Source of the DNA: Oscheius onirici
Lineage: Eukaryota > Nematoda > Chromadorea > Rhabditida > Rhabditidae
Assembly (NCBI GenBank): GCA_932521025.1
Contig: OW051470.1
Location: 9,534,501-9,598,500 of the forward strand
Direction: 5' to 3'
DNA: 64,000 bases
The translations under genes and the position numbers were made by a program. This document shows, piece by piece, positions 1 through 12,071 of the stretch (position 1 is the first letter of the stretch; every line of letters starts with the position of its first letter). The notes beneath the pieces were generated by a model that worked only from the letters and a program-made list of their open reading frames with translations, was not told where the DNA came from and searched no databases.

Positions 1-1
1 T

Positions 2-259
2 TCGGCCGTCAGCTTTGCTGAACATTGCATCGACGGAACCGTCGCCAACAAGGACAACATTGCCAAGATTATGCGCGAATCGTTGATGCTCGTCACGGCG
101 CTGAATCCCCATATTGGCTACGACAATGCCGCTAAGATTGCCAAGACGGCTCACAAGAATGGCACGACGCTCAAAGAGGAAGCCATCAAGCTGGGGATTC
201 TCAATGCGGAGCAGTTTGACCAGTGGGTACGTCCCGAAGAGATGCTCGGTCCCAAGTAG
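2..259 (+). CDS. fum-1: Fumarate hydratase, class II, C-terminal end (partial)
   Basis: This is the last 85 codons of a fumarase, which interconverts fumarate and malate in the TCA cycle. The reading frame is open from base 2, so the 5' part lies outside the window. The visible text runs from SAVSFAEHC through [20 protein letters not shown] to the C-terminal EEMLGPK. The [14 protein letters not shown] and GTTLKEEAI blocks are typical of the class II fumarase C-terminal domain. The catalytic signature lies upstream of the window. The gene is convergent with rps-1, with about 210 bases between the stop codons. Recognition is by family motif only; mitochondrial versus cytosolic form cannot be decided here. 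Confidence 0.9.
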   Translation, partial: SAVSFAEHCIDGTVANKDNIAKIMRESLMLVTALNPHIGYDNAAKIAKTAHKNGTTLKEEAIKLGILNAEQFDQWVRPEEMLGPK

Positions 260-470
260 ACGGTGATTTTTTGAAGTAGATTTTAAACCCTTTTTCCCCG
301 TATTGCTTTTCTTCCCCCTATAAATCTCTGTATTCCCCTGATTCTTTTCGACAGTCAGCTGGCAGATCATTTAGCTTGTTTTTCTTGAAGTTTTGCTACC
401 AAAAGAAGGCTCTTCAAGTCCATAACAAGTCTTTATCGCCACATACGCCGACAAAAATAACAAACAATTT

Positions 471-1698
471 TTAGACTTCTTCCAGGACGGGAGGCTCATA
501 TTCGTCGGGTCTGTCGACCTTCTCTCCTCCGACGGTGGCAGAATCTCCGTGGAGGTCCATCAATCGGCCAATATCGAAACGGGGCTTCTTGACAATCTTC
601 ACCTTGCGGATGTAGACGTCCTGGAGAGGGTACAGGGACTGGCAGGCCTTCTCGATGTCTTTGCCAATAGAGTCGGGGATGAGCTTGGCGCAGACCTCTT
701 TCAAATCGCAGCCGGAGACCTGAAATCGAGTTTTTACTCGTTTTTTTTTAAGATGGCGCCCATTTTTAACGAATCTTTGAAATTTCCGTCTTCGAGGGAA
801 AATACTGGTCTTTCAGTTATTTTGACCAAAGTCTTGGAAAACCCGTAAAATACGCCCAAACTTTACAGACGAAATTATTGACGTCATATTGAAAATAGTG
901 CTCAAAACTGGCAACAGTATGACAAATTCTGCGCTAAAATCAATCTTATCGTTTTCAGCAAGGTTTTCGGTCATATTTTGTCTGAATTTCTCAACATCTA
1001 CGTCTTTCCAACTGGCTAGCATATAAAATACCGAAAAGCGAGAATTTAGTGGTAAAATCGGCCTAGAATGTGTATGTATTTTTCCTGGTTTGGAATAGAA
1101 ATTAATTTAAAAAAAGTAATTTGAGGCTAAAACAAACCTCCTTCTGGATGAGCTCGACCATGCGGGCACGAATGGCACGGACTTTGCTGCTCTTGGTGTA
1201 GCAGGTCTTCTTGACCTGGTTGGGGCTTTTGCGGGTGAAGCCGATGCAGAAGACGCGGAGCAAATAACCGTCGGTGGTCTTGACGGCAGCGTTGGCCTCA
1301 ACAAGGGTCTAAATTTTGATTTTAGACTTAAAAAATGGCTAAAAACGCACGTGCCACTTCTTGACAATGGAGCAAAGCTTGTCGCGGGTCATGGACATGG
1401 CGTGGAAGTTGGTGAGGACGTTCTTTCCCTGCACATCCTCGGCAATCAGCTTGAATTTGCGGAAATCGGCCTCGGAGTCGTTCAGATCTCCGAGAGAGAC
1501 CTCAAAAACGCGTCCCTTCAGTCCCTCGGAAGCAATCTTGGTTCCTTGGGTTCTGTTGATAAGAGTCTTGCCGACTTGACGCTTGGTGAACATCGATGGC
1601 GCTTTGATGTCGTACCATTCTTTGCGGGAGAAGGGATCGACGACCTTCTTCTTTCCTCCCTTCTTGCCCATTTTGTTGTTGTTCTTTCCGACCGCCAT
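471..1698 (-). CDS. rps-1: 40S ribosomal protein S3a (eS1)
   Basis: Small-subunit ribosomal protein that lies near the mRNA exit channel. Three exons: 1698-1351, 1308-1138 and 719-471, giving 768 bases and 255 aa, the usual S3a length. The N-terminus [20 protein letters not shown] is followed by the conserved [17 protein letters not shown] block, and the C-terminus ends in PPVLEEV. The start is fixed by an acceptor on the minus strand (TTTTTCAG, mRNA beginning at 1719), 18 bases upstream of the ATG. No donor precedes it nearby, so it is probably a trans-splice site for a spliced leader. Intron 2 (1137-720) is unusually long for this gene; I saw nothing recognisable in it, although ribosomal protein introns often host snoRNAs. 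Confidence 0.95.
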
Positions 1699-1719
1699 GA
1701 TTAGCGGAGGTGATCCAAG

Positions 1720-3488
1720 CTGAAAAATTAGAGATTCGTAAAGGGGAAATGAGAGCAGAAAAAGAAATTTTGTGAGAGAATGAAGAAGAATTGGGATTTG
1801 GAGGCAAAACGGTAGAAAGAAGACGGAAAAATGAGTTGGAAAAGGGAAAAATGTGAGCTAAGAGCGACAGTTAGACAGCTGTGTCTACCTAGAAAACTAC
1901 AGGAAAAGACAGAGAATGCAAAAAATTGAGCCTTGAGAAAAAGAAAAGAACTTCAGATCGTGGATTAACGCTTTTTTTGACCGAGAAACATGCGTCTCTG
2001 AAGGACCGTCAGCTTTACAAACGGTTCACAGACTGTTTATTCCGATTTCTTGACATTGTTCCAGAAAAACCGGTTCATAGATGGATAACCCCATATAATT
2101 TCTATAGAATTATCGATTTTAGTCTGACAGAAAGATCCGAGAACAGTATTTTGCCATTCACAGCAAAATACCGGAAAATGAATGGCAAAGAGCTTTCGTA
2201 ATTTTAAAAACTAGCTATTTTCTCACAAAAATCAGTCTATAAACACTGGACTTGTGCCGAGATAAACACTGAATGCTTTAGAACAATTGACTGGTTTTTA
2301 GGCCAAAATTGCCTTCTTTCTATCTCTTTACCGGCCATAAACTGGTAGAATTCTTGCAAAACGTCCGATAGCTCTTACAGCTGCTGTGGACCAAATTTAG
2401 AAAGAAAATAAAAGAAAAAGTGACCAAAATTACTCGATTTGAGCTAGAAAAAGTAGGAAAAGGCCTACAATTTTCAATTGGCGGGTTTCCGCCTATAGGC
2501 AGGGTGTACACGTACACCCGCTTTGCGTCCAATTACCGTAACCCATGGCGGACTGAGCGCCGACCAGATTTGGATTCAACTGACGTGAACTTCCTCTTTT
2601 TCCCTGCTGTCACCAGATTTTGTCCTTTTTTATTTTTTTTAACCTGAAAATTGGCGAAAATTGATGTGCTTTCGTAGGAAAAAAAACATGTAGTCATTGT
2701 AAAACGATTGCCCAGAAATTTACCCTTTTTATGCATCAATCTTTGAGTTTTTGATGGAAAACGATCAACTAAACGTTCTAGATCAACTTTTCTTCGATGT
2801 AAATCGATTCACTGATCCAAATTTGCCGAAATTTTATTGAAAACAGTGCAGTAATCGTTGTAAAGCAACTTCTCGTATATTTATCCCGTTTGATAAGCAA
2901 AAATAGAAATTTTGGTTGAGCAAACGTTTTAGGAGCTACTTTCCTTCATTTTATGTCATTTCATTGACCAAAATTTTGCTTGAAGTTTCGTTTTTTCAAG
3001 CCATGAGCCATTTTCCTTGTGCACTGCACAGAAATCGCTCTAGGACGTTGAAAAAACCCATCTTCTGCGCAAAGTTAGCTTGTATGAACATCTAATGCTT
3101 ATTTTAGTTTAATTTAGCCAAGTAAACCCGTGTTCACATCAAATTTCAGCTGGATGACTTGTCTACCCCTATAAACCTGCCCAGCTTCCCCAAACTCTCC
3201 CCAGCTTTCAATATTCTTTGGACAAACAATTTTTATTCGATCAAATCCCATTTTTTGTCCAATTATCCAATTTTTCGGCACAAAGCCTTTTCGTGCTTGT
3301 ATTTTGCCCTAGCAGCTCTGAAATGTAGCTAAAGCCATTCTGAACGTTTCCCACCTGAAATGTATCCCCATAATTTCTCAATTCTTCATTTTCTTGCCTC
3401 GGAATTTGTCAAAGCCCTCGTTTTGTCTAGCAAACATGCTTCTTCCACCTTTTTACGCCTAATTCCACCCATAATTCAGTTATCACAA
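1720..3488. other. Intergenic region between divergent rps-1 and ifet-1
   Basis: About 1.8 kb of AT-rich sequence with no reading frame that looks coding and no repeat family shared with the rest of the window. It must hold the promoters of both flanking genes. A frame runs from an ATG at 3360 into ifet-1, but its first 43 codons are low-complexity and look like 5' leader. Confidence 0.5.
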
Positions 3489-6400
3489 ATGGCTGAGGAT
3501 ACAGAAAAGGTACACCCGCTCGTCTCGAACCTGCTCCTGCAGGAATTTGTTCCACGGGTGCCAGACGACGTTTTTCGCTACGATCGCGACGAGATGATGC
3601 GGTTGAAGACGGTTCCGTTGAGCGTCACACGACCGGACATTCTTTCAACAGACTTTGACGGGTAAAATAGCTTTTTTGACTCAAAAATAGCCATTTTTCC
3701 AGCGACGACGGCAAATTTTCTCCGTTCAAATGGCTCGAATACCGCTGGGAGGTCGAGGGAATTAAGAACAGGCCGGCTAATAAGAAGCTGCAAGATGCCT
3801 TGAGAGCCGATTGCGACGAGAATGCCGGACTTTCGCCACAGCGACGCGGCTTCTCCAGCGGCTGTCGTGCTCCGCCCGACGAGAAGAAGGAGAAAGATGT
3901 TCATCCGCTGTCAGTCAAGGAAGAAGGCTGGAACACTATTGACAACACCAAAGCGTATGTTTTTTGCTGGTGTTTCGATATCAGGGAAAACAATTCAAGT
4001 ATAGTTGCTCAAAGTCCGCATTCCCCTAGAGCTTCATCCAGTTTTGTCAAAGGTGAATGAACTGACAGGTGTGAGGTTTAAAGACTTTTAGAAGTCGGTT
4101 GGTTTTGGCTGCACCAAAGTCCTCCCTTCCCAGAAGCATTTCTTCCTTTCCATAAGGCTGCAACCATGTAACCCTGTCGTAACCGCCAGCTACAGCTCTT
4201 ACCGTTCATCTTCCCCAGTGAGATACACTCGAACGATACCAGTTATTCTAGCCTCAGTTCAGTCTGATGACGACTCTATTCTTGTCAAATTTTTTTTAGC
4301 TTGAAGTGGAAAGTTTTGAGCTGATTCAAAAGATGCAAACTTTTTGATGCTTGTACGTCTTTTTGTTAGATTTAAACAAAAACTGACCAGTTGAATCTGT
4401 CACAATACTCATTTTCAGTTTGTTTGCCGCCGCCAGCTCCAAATGGCGTGCCGCCTCGACAAGTTCAATGGAAAAGTTTAGCAGCACCAAAGGAAACGAC
4501 TTCAAGTTGCCCTTTGTAAGTTTTTTTAGCCTATAACTCACACAAAACTATAAATTTAGCAAAAGGCCACAGCGGTAGCTGTCGACAAGACCGGCCGGCC
4601 GACGACTTGGAAGACGGTCGAGGGAAAAGAACGTCAAAATGGCTCATTCTCCGCCACTGGAAAATTCATTCCGGCTCGTAGTTACAGGTACTTTGATGCC
4701 TTTTTTTAGAAAGTTCGAAAATTCAGGGGTTGTGACGAACGCGGTGAAAAGCTGCCCGAATGGGCCGACGATCCGACCACAATAGACGATATGATTGAGC
4801 TCAAAGGCTTCGAAGAACCGGCGAAGGGCAAAAAGAAGGCAGCCAAGATGACAGAGCCAAAGCCAAAAGCTTCTACAAGCGGAAGAAGTCAGTCCGGGTC
4901 GCGTCCTTCTTCAAGGAATCAGGCTTCAGGTGAGAATCGTCTTATTTTCTCGCAATTTGGGCAAAAAATGAGTAGAAGACCGTCGTGGTCTATCTTCGGA
5001 AGCAATACCTGACCTAGCGGATTCGAAACCATTTGCTCAAATTTAGCACTCAAAACTCAAATATTAGTCTATCGGGCGAAAATTTGCTGTAGTAGTCAAA
5101 ACTTCCAGTCAGGTTCTGAACAATAGCAGCAGGGCTGCGTATTCTTCAAGCCTAATCCTCAAATATTCCAGAATTCGATGCTTATGGAAACAATGTCGAT
5201 ATGCCGATGGCTCTGCCGGATTCGGATGCCGAACTGGCCGCCATTCTCGGTCTCTCCAATTTCCCCTCCGTCTCGACGAAAAATGTCTCTTCTACGGTAC
5301 TTTTTGCTCTATTTCTCCCCCAAAACAGGCTTCAGGCTCCACAACTATCAAGTCAGGCTGGCTCCGGACTTGTCGGAAGCAGAATGAGCAAATTCTTCAG
5401 CAGGAATCCCGCCGGCTCGGAAGATGTAGCCAAAGAGAATATGAACGAGCCGCAGTCCGTTGCCGGAGAAATTGCCTCAAATCCGACGCTGTCCAAGCTC
5501 TTCTCACACAGCTCTACTGGCAGTGTGTCGCCACAGGTTTATGATTTATACATTTTTAGTGTCGCCATGAAAATCTGGATAAAATTAATGTAAAAATGAT
5601 AAATCTGGACAAAAAACTAAACGTAAAGTGTCCGAAAAACCCTGATTTTGGTTATTATTCGTTTCTAAGCCGAACATTCGCTTTGAAGAGGTCGATATCG
5701 TAACCATTGCCTCGTTGTTTCCCACACAAATTACAAAAACAAATTTGCATAACTACCCCACATTTTGTCTCTTTAGAACGCCTCAAGAAATCTTCGTCCG
5801 ATGCGTCTCGAGGACCTGGAGAGAACCTACATGCCGCAGATGACGGATAATGGCGGCTCGGACGTCTCGAAATTCTTCAACCAGTCAAAAATGTCAGGAG
5901 GAGACGTCGGAAAAGGTGGCAGTGTTCTACAGGATCCACATTCACAGGCTCAACTCCTTCAAAAGTTAAACAGAGTTGCGAGACAGCAGGTTATCATTTA
6001 CTTTTGTATAAAATTTAACAACAAATACAGGAAGAAGGAGCCGAAAGTCCGCCTCTTCAACGTCTAGCTACTTCAGGACTTCCTCAAGGATACCCGCTGC
6101 CCGGTGTCATGCCACAAATTCCTCGTAAGTTTTTACTCTTTCTATTTTGTGATTAGGGTAAACAGACGCCGTAGATTTGCCTTCAAAAATTTCGGTCTTT
6201 TTCTTAGCCTGTTTTACCCAAAGTTCATGCTAGAGATCTGTTCTTAACCGTCTCATATTTCTCCGGAACATTGCAGCCGACTTTTGGCAAATGTGCTTTT
6301 TCGGTTTCTGATAATGGCTTACGGTAATCTGCTCTTTCTATCGAAAAGGAGCCTTCGGGTATGCCAGAAAGCCATTAAACTCAGAAAAAGCTCTTGGCCT

Positions 6401-8172
6401 TCAATTTGATCAGTTTTTCTCAAAATTTGGTCTTGTAGACGTCTAAAAGGTTTAATAAAAACCGGAAACCTTGACATTTTTCAGCCGAACATATCCTCGC
6501 CGCTCAAGCTCAACATTTGCTCAATATTCAGCTCCAGCAGGCCTATCCCGGTGGAGTTCCTCAACTGCAGCCACAGCAACGTCAGTTTCTCTTATTGTTT
6601 AAGCCAAAAAAATTTATTTAGTCGAACGTATGCACAAGGAGATGATGCGCACTCTTCTGGCCCGCCATCAGCAGATTCAAGCCTACATGGCAAATGCCAG
6701 CATTCAACAGGCTCAGCAGGCTAAGGTACGGCTATGTTTTTGACTTAAAATATTAGAAAAAATTCTTTTTTTTTGTTTTTTTTTTTCTGTCTTGAAATGG
6801 CTAAAAATTCCATTTTTAGCTCCAAGCACCGCGCCCTGCCATGATTCCGGCGTCTGTTCAGCGTCACATGAACAGATCGGCTGTGCCGCCGCAGATGGGA
6901 GAGAAGCCCGAGAAAGAAAGGGAAGACGAAATGAGACAGGCTGAGCTCTTGAAGAAGCAACAGATGCAACAGCAGTACAATGCGCTGATGAGCGCCATGC
7001 AGAGTGAGTTTTTGCTTCATTTTTTTAGCAAACGTGTTGGGAAGTTGTACGATCAAAAAAGTGCTCTTATTTTACACCAGGAGGCGAATAAATACGACTA
7101 GAAAACGAGTAAACGGGTGAATATCGCAAAAAACATGAGTACGCGATTTTGCATAATTGCGTACTTGAAATTGCGTGAAACTGCCTGTGGCAACAATTCA
7201 AACAAACTGAACTTTGTTTTTCAGACGGACTCTCAATGACAGCCGTGAGACCAGGATCCGTAGCTCCTGTCGCCGCTGCAGGTCAGCCGACTCCCTCAGC
7301 GCCACAGATGCAGGCTCTGATGGCTCAGGCCCAGGCACAGCATATGCAGCGGATAGCCTACATGCAGAAGCATCAACAGCAGCAGGCTCTCCTGAAACTG
7401 ATGGCCTATCAACAGCAGCAGTTGCAACAACAACAGCCGCAGCAGAATGGAGAAGGAGATAGGTCTCATTGTCCAGCTGCTAATAATGGAAATTCGGATC
7501 CTTTGGTTCGTTTTTAGTCCGTTTCCGATGTTTTTCATCATGTTGACACAAAAAATCATAAAAATTGCAGGTCGGATCAATCCAGACGCCGCTGGAAAAG
7601 CTGCTGACCGCGGCCGGCGTTCAGCCTTCCCAGTTTACAGGATCTACTGATTCTAGTCGTACAGTACGTTTTTACGGATTTGGCGTAAACGCATTCTCCG
7701 ATCGCTGTTTTACAAGAACGGGACACTGAACAAAAATGATCCCTAAGCTCCATCCCTATCGAGTCTGGCCGGATTACCGCCGTTACAGTATCCTAGACGA
7801 ACCATTTTTTGAGGCCACAAACCAGTTTTTGACTCAAATTGAACGAGTAGACACGGATAAGTAACTCATAAAAAGAATTATAGTATTTCTTGATAATTTC
7901 ATAGTTTGAATCCGCACGGTCATTTTGTGGTTCATGGTTTTCGAAACTTAATTGCTCAATTTCCAGAACGGTGCCCAAGGATTCCCTCCATCTGCCCGTC
8001 CCATGAGTCTGGAGGAAATTGAGCGCAATATTCAGGTTTTTTTTCTCGTTAAAAATAGCAAAATAAAATTTAGAACCGAGCCGCCTCCATTCCTCCTCCT
8101 GCTGCTGCTCGCCCGATGAGTCTTCAGGAACTGGAACGGCAGCTGACGGAAAATCAGAGCAATGTGGCCTAA
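3489..8172 (+). CDS. ifet-1: eIF4E-transporter (4E-T) family translational repressor
   Basis: Sixteen exons: 3489-3661, 3703-3954, 4419-4515, 4560-4687, 4727-4929, 5172-5296, 5336-5536, 5777-5989, 6031-6124, 6485-6580, 6622-6725, 6820-7003, 7225-7505, 7571-7663, 7967-8035, 8074-8172 (803 aa). The N-terminal YDRDEMMRLKTVPLS fits the Y-x4-L-phi eIF4E-binding motif of 4E-T proteins, although M replaces L at one position. Downstream are basic and Ser-rich stretches, then a Gln-rich region (about residues 500-720) with poly-Q runs, as in P-body scaffold proteins. A short motif recurs three times: RPMRLEDLER, RPMSLEEIER and RPMSLQELER, the last at the C-terminus. The family binds eIF4E and represses or relocates mRNAs to P bodies and germ granules. 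The acceptor at 5336 is preferred over 5329 because only it keeps frame. The family call rests on the N-terminal motif and composition. Confidence 0.72.
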
Positions 8173-8666
8173 ATTTCCCTTCTCCTCACACAGGTTACTG
8201 TAGCCCAACTCACTTTCTGTATCTTAAAAACCTGTAGTTTTTTTTTCTGTTCCCCCTTTTTTGTTAAGAGATTTACGGGGTTTCTCTCTATATTTGTGAC
8301 GGGATTTTACGTAATTCCCGCCAAATTTGGTGCATATATTTGCACAAATTTCTTCATTTTGTCACCATTCTCCGGCTGTAAAATCATTCAAATTCAGAAT
8401 ACGGGCTATTTGAAAAGGGGCTTAAAAATCTGTTCCTTCCTCCCCGGCCAAAAGAAACTCCGGTTCCAATTTCAAGGCTTCTGTCCCCCTCATTTTCTCC
8501 ATATTATGACCTATTTTTCTAACTTTTTGCCTCCTTTAAAATTGGTTAAATTCCAGTCTCTCTGTTCCCCAAAAACCTCTTCTTATTTCTCTTATAAAGT
8601 CTTTGAAGCACTTTGTCTTTAAAATTATTCGTAGAATGTTCAAAACTTTATTTGTATCGCAATTTT
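8173..8666. other. Convergent intergenic region
   Basis: T-rich 3' sequence between the ifet-1 stop and the stop of the minus-strand secreted-protein gene. No gene or repeat seen. Confidence 0.5.
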
Positions 8667-10399
8667 TCAAGCCCGGACCTGGGCCAAACGGGCGAAACTG
8701 TAATCGTGGTCGAATTGCTGAAAGTCGAAGGCTTGTTTGAACCTGTAATTTTTTTTAGTGTTTTTAAAAGCTAAAAAGTAAGAAATACTTGGCAGGCTGA
8801 TTCTTTCTGTACAGTTCAGAAATATTGAAGAACTTGTCAAGAAAGGCCGTCCTTTTCTTGGCGTCGGTGATCTGGAAAAAGTGGAATTGCTCCCTTTGAA
8901 TAGTTGGGGCTCGCTCGCGGTAAAAGTGTTCGATTTGAAAAAGCTCACTTTGTAAAAATCTTGGTTGAGTATCCAATGTTTACACGTTATATCAATTTGG
9001 CTACTGTACAAAAACATTGGATACTCAGCCAAGATTTTTACAAAGTGACCATTTTGAAGTCGAACATTATTAACCGTGAGTCAGTCTCGAATAGTTTGAA
9101 GCTTCAGTTGCGGTGAAAGTTGACAAATTGCTCTCCTATAGCTTGCTCAAGGGCACCCAGATTCTACGGGCCATAAATCCTTCCGCACAGGGATAAATTT
9201 ACATTCTTTCTCTTCTAGTTCTTGTTCCCATTTCTACCTGTATTTCATCGTCGCAGCCAAAATTCCTTCGAATATGAATGGTGGAGCGGCAAAAAGTGAT
9301 GAAACAAGTCTTTGAGCTTCAAAACGTTTTTTTGCCGTTTCAGCTTTTTTTTTTCATTTTTGGACCAAACTCACCACAACTGTCGTGAAGACCCGAAAAT
9401 CTGTCTGGGGATCCCACCAGATGGGATTACTGACATGACTAAAGCGATCCGTAGCCCAGAACAACTGTTTCAGCTGAAATTTTTCATTTTCCCCGTATTT
9501 TTTAAAAACCACCTTCTCGATTATAGGCGCAGAAAGATAGCCTCCTTTAGCCAGCTCGACGGGCATAAATTTCGTGACGAAATCCTTCAGAGCTGCTCGA
9601 TGATCCATAAAGGCACAGGCTTTTTGCTGTGCATAAGTCTTATTATCGTACCAGGAATAAGTTTTCTGGGTTACGGCCTAAAAATCAATTTTTAAAGCTA
9701 TTTTTAGGGAAAATGTACCCATTTTGAGCTGATAAAAGCCTTGATTTTCGTCTTTTGATTGGCAACGACCGTCTCGGCATTCAGGGCTTTGACAAGCGCC
9801 AGAAGATTCTCCGGAGTAGTGTGATGAAGCATCTTGTTCATCATGACAAAGTTGACTTTTTGTTGGAGCGAAATGCTCACTGAAATTGGCAGAACATTAT
9901 TTTCCTTGTCATTTTCAGCCAATTTTTAGGATTCGGAAGTTCCTGGAGGCTATTTTATCGTGCTGTGCATGCATAAATTTATGAACGATTATCTAGCCTG
10001 CGGAAAGCAAATAGGTATAATCAATTTTGATCCTTTTTTGATTTCCGGTCTTCTGGAACAGCTTTACGCTTCTCAGAACCTATTTTATCATGATAACCAT
10101 GTAGAAGTGGCTGTTGACCCTGTGAAAAGCGAATGCCATCCCATTTGAGCCATTTCCTAGATTTTAGGCTCAAATAGTTGTTTTGTAGGCGATTTTTTCT
10201 CAATTTGTCGTTTTTATCATGTACCTGGAAACTTTTATTTGCTAGGTTTTAGGTCATTTTTTGTCATTCGATCTATCGAATTGATCAAAATGCACGGCTT
10301 AAAGTCTCGTAGCCTTATCTTCGACAAAAGTGGAAGCAAAAAGCTATAAATCCTTGTGAAAAACTCACCCAAAACGGTCAGCAGAAGCGCACGCAGCAT
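8667..10399 (-). CDS. Small secreted protein of unknown function
   Basis: Six exons: 10399-10369, 9879-9719, 9677-9513, 9473-9375, 8871-8789, 8742-8667; 615 bases, 204 aa, all junctions in phase. The start MLRALLLTVLVSISL is a short hydrophobic leader that looks like a signal peptide; its coding is split across intron 1, so no single open frame shows it. The mature part is charged and predicted helical, with an aromatic patch (NPIWWDPQTDF) and very few cysteines. I do not recognise a family; a nematode-specific secreted protein is likely. An in-frame ATG at 10432 would add 11 residues before the leader and is less likely. Intron 4 (503 bases) carries a 35-base-arm inverted repeat. The gene is divergent from the RPA43-like gene, with about 150 bases between starts, so they share a promoter region. 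Confidence 0.6.
8946..9047. repeat. Foldback repeat family A, copy 1
   Basis: Two 35-base arms (8946-8980 and 9013-9047) are complementary with a single G/T difference and are separated by 32 bases. The core reads TTGGCTGAGTATCCAA. A second, diverged copy lies at 58114-58218. It sits in an intron of the small secreted protein gene. Confidence 0.85.
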
Positions 10400-10551
10400 G
10401 GTCTTTGCCTCTCTCCTGTACTGTCCCTCCAATCGGGGGGTGCAGAGGATAATCTCGGCTCTCTCTATTTTAACCCTCCTCTGTCCAATTATTTCTCACA
10501 AAAGATCAAAATTCACCAATTTGTATGATTTTCAGCAAAAAAGTTCCTCTG

Positions 10552-12071
10552 ATGGGAAAACGAAAGCGCGTAGAGGAGATCAAGAAGGAAGAAGAGGAGG
10601 AGGCTCTCGTCTTTGTCAAGGTGATTTTTTATGTTTCCTCAAAAAATTGGCAGCTTTTTAGACGATTTTTATAGTAAAAAAAATAAAAAAAGAGTTTCAG
10701 GAAGAATCGCCAGAAGAGGTGCCGAAAAATAAGAAATCCAAGAGAAAGAGCCGAGTGGAGGAAGAGGAGCTCGTACCGGAGCCGGTAGACGAAGATGTGA
10801 AGCCGCTCGAAGATCTCGAAGATATCAAGCCGGTGATAGACGTGAAACCGAAGGAAAGTGGCCTCAAAAAGGTAATTTTTCATCCATTAAAATACTAACC
10901 CCCTTCTTTCAGAAATTCGAAGGAATTCCCTTCTCGAACGCTGCCAAAATTGTCAAAAAGGACCCGACTGGCGGCCTGAAGATTATCAACGAGAAGCGTC
11001 ACGTCTCTCTGCCCTACCATGCCATGTGTCGCGACTCGATCAAGAAGGCTCTCGACTACATTTGCCAGAATCAGATTTACAAGTACAGGAGCGCGTAAGT
11101 TTTTATTTTTACATTTTATACAGCCTTTTTCTGAATTTGAGCTTTCAAAAATGCCATTTTCAGCGTCGGAGGAGCCGTAATTTCCGTAGATTTCGACAAA
11201 ATCAAGATCACCTCGTTGCCGCGTGTCATAGACGATCAGAGCTGCTTCCATTTCATGGCCGTCACCCCACTGGCCGTTTTCCGGCACTTGCCATTTTTTT
11301 GCACATAAATGCACCAATTTCAGGCCCAAAAAGGACCAAATTTTCGAGGCAATGGTGACGAGCTTGAGCAATGACTTTCTCACGGCCCTGATCTACAGCG
11401 CCGTCACCGCCAACGTCGACTTTGATCAGGCGGCCAAAAAGACTTTGAAAGGTGGAAGATGGGGCAAAGATACAAATCTGGAGGAGGGAGACATTATCAA
11501 AGTCGGCTGTGAGAGTCTAGAAATCAAGCGGGGCATCTGTCAGATGAAGGCCTCGTTCAAGGGCTTCGTTAGGAAGGGAACAAAGTTAGTTTTTTTTATC
11601 TTTTTTTCTGCAATTCGATTTGAAAATAGCACCTCTTGACAATTTTCAAACTGCTGATAAAAGAACTGTTGGTATATTTGACAGCAGCTTGCGATTTTCA
11701 CCGTTTTTCATACATTCTTTATCTGTTTGAGGAATTCACGCTAAACAAATTAGACGAACAGATCTATTACCAAAGAACTACCGTGCCCCGAATTCGTGCA
11801 GTCTCAGGAACCTGGAACTCTTCTGAAAATCAGCAGAAATGTTATTCCAGATTCCGGAGACAAGACTACCTCAGGTTACAGTAGTCGCTCTTTTTAATAA
11901 GAAAAACATTAGCTTTTAGCGTTAAAAGCTTTCAATCTCATTTTCAGAGAAGAAAAAGACCTTCTGGCATCGCTGGAATCGTACGAGGAGCAGCAGCCGA
12001 CGACCGATGTGAAACCTTCCAAGCCGGAGAGAAAGTCCATCAAATTTGGAGATGATGACGACGAAAAATAA
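10552..12071 (+). CDS. POLR1F: RNA polymerase I subunit RPA43-like protein
   Basis: Six exons: 10552-10620, 10701-10871, 10913-11094, 11164-11283, 11324-11584, 11948-12071; 927 bases, 308 aa. A charged Lys/Glu-rich N-terminus (MGKRKRVEEIKKEEEEE) is followed by an RPB7/RPA43-type fold: a first domain around VGGAVISVDFDKIKI, then PLAVFRPKKDQIFEAMV, where the OB domain starts. The C-terminus is acidic (FGDDDDEK). RPA43 pairs with the stalk subunit of Pol I and contacts the initiation factor Rrn3. An unmatched acceptor TTTTCAG at 10533, 18 bases before the ATG, fits trans-splicing. The fourth intron (11284-11323) has to be read as GC-AG to keep the family alignment (see findings). Intron 5 is 363 bases, with nothing recognised. 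An RPC25 or RPB7 paralogue is the main alternative. Confidence 0.6.

Noticed and set aside
1351-1704. 117-codon plus-strand frame opposite rps-1 exon 1
   Set aside because: Antisense shadow of a highly conserved, codon-biased ribosomal protein exon.
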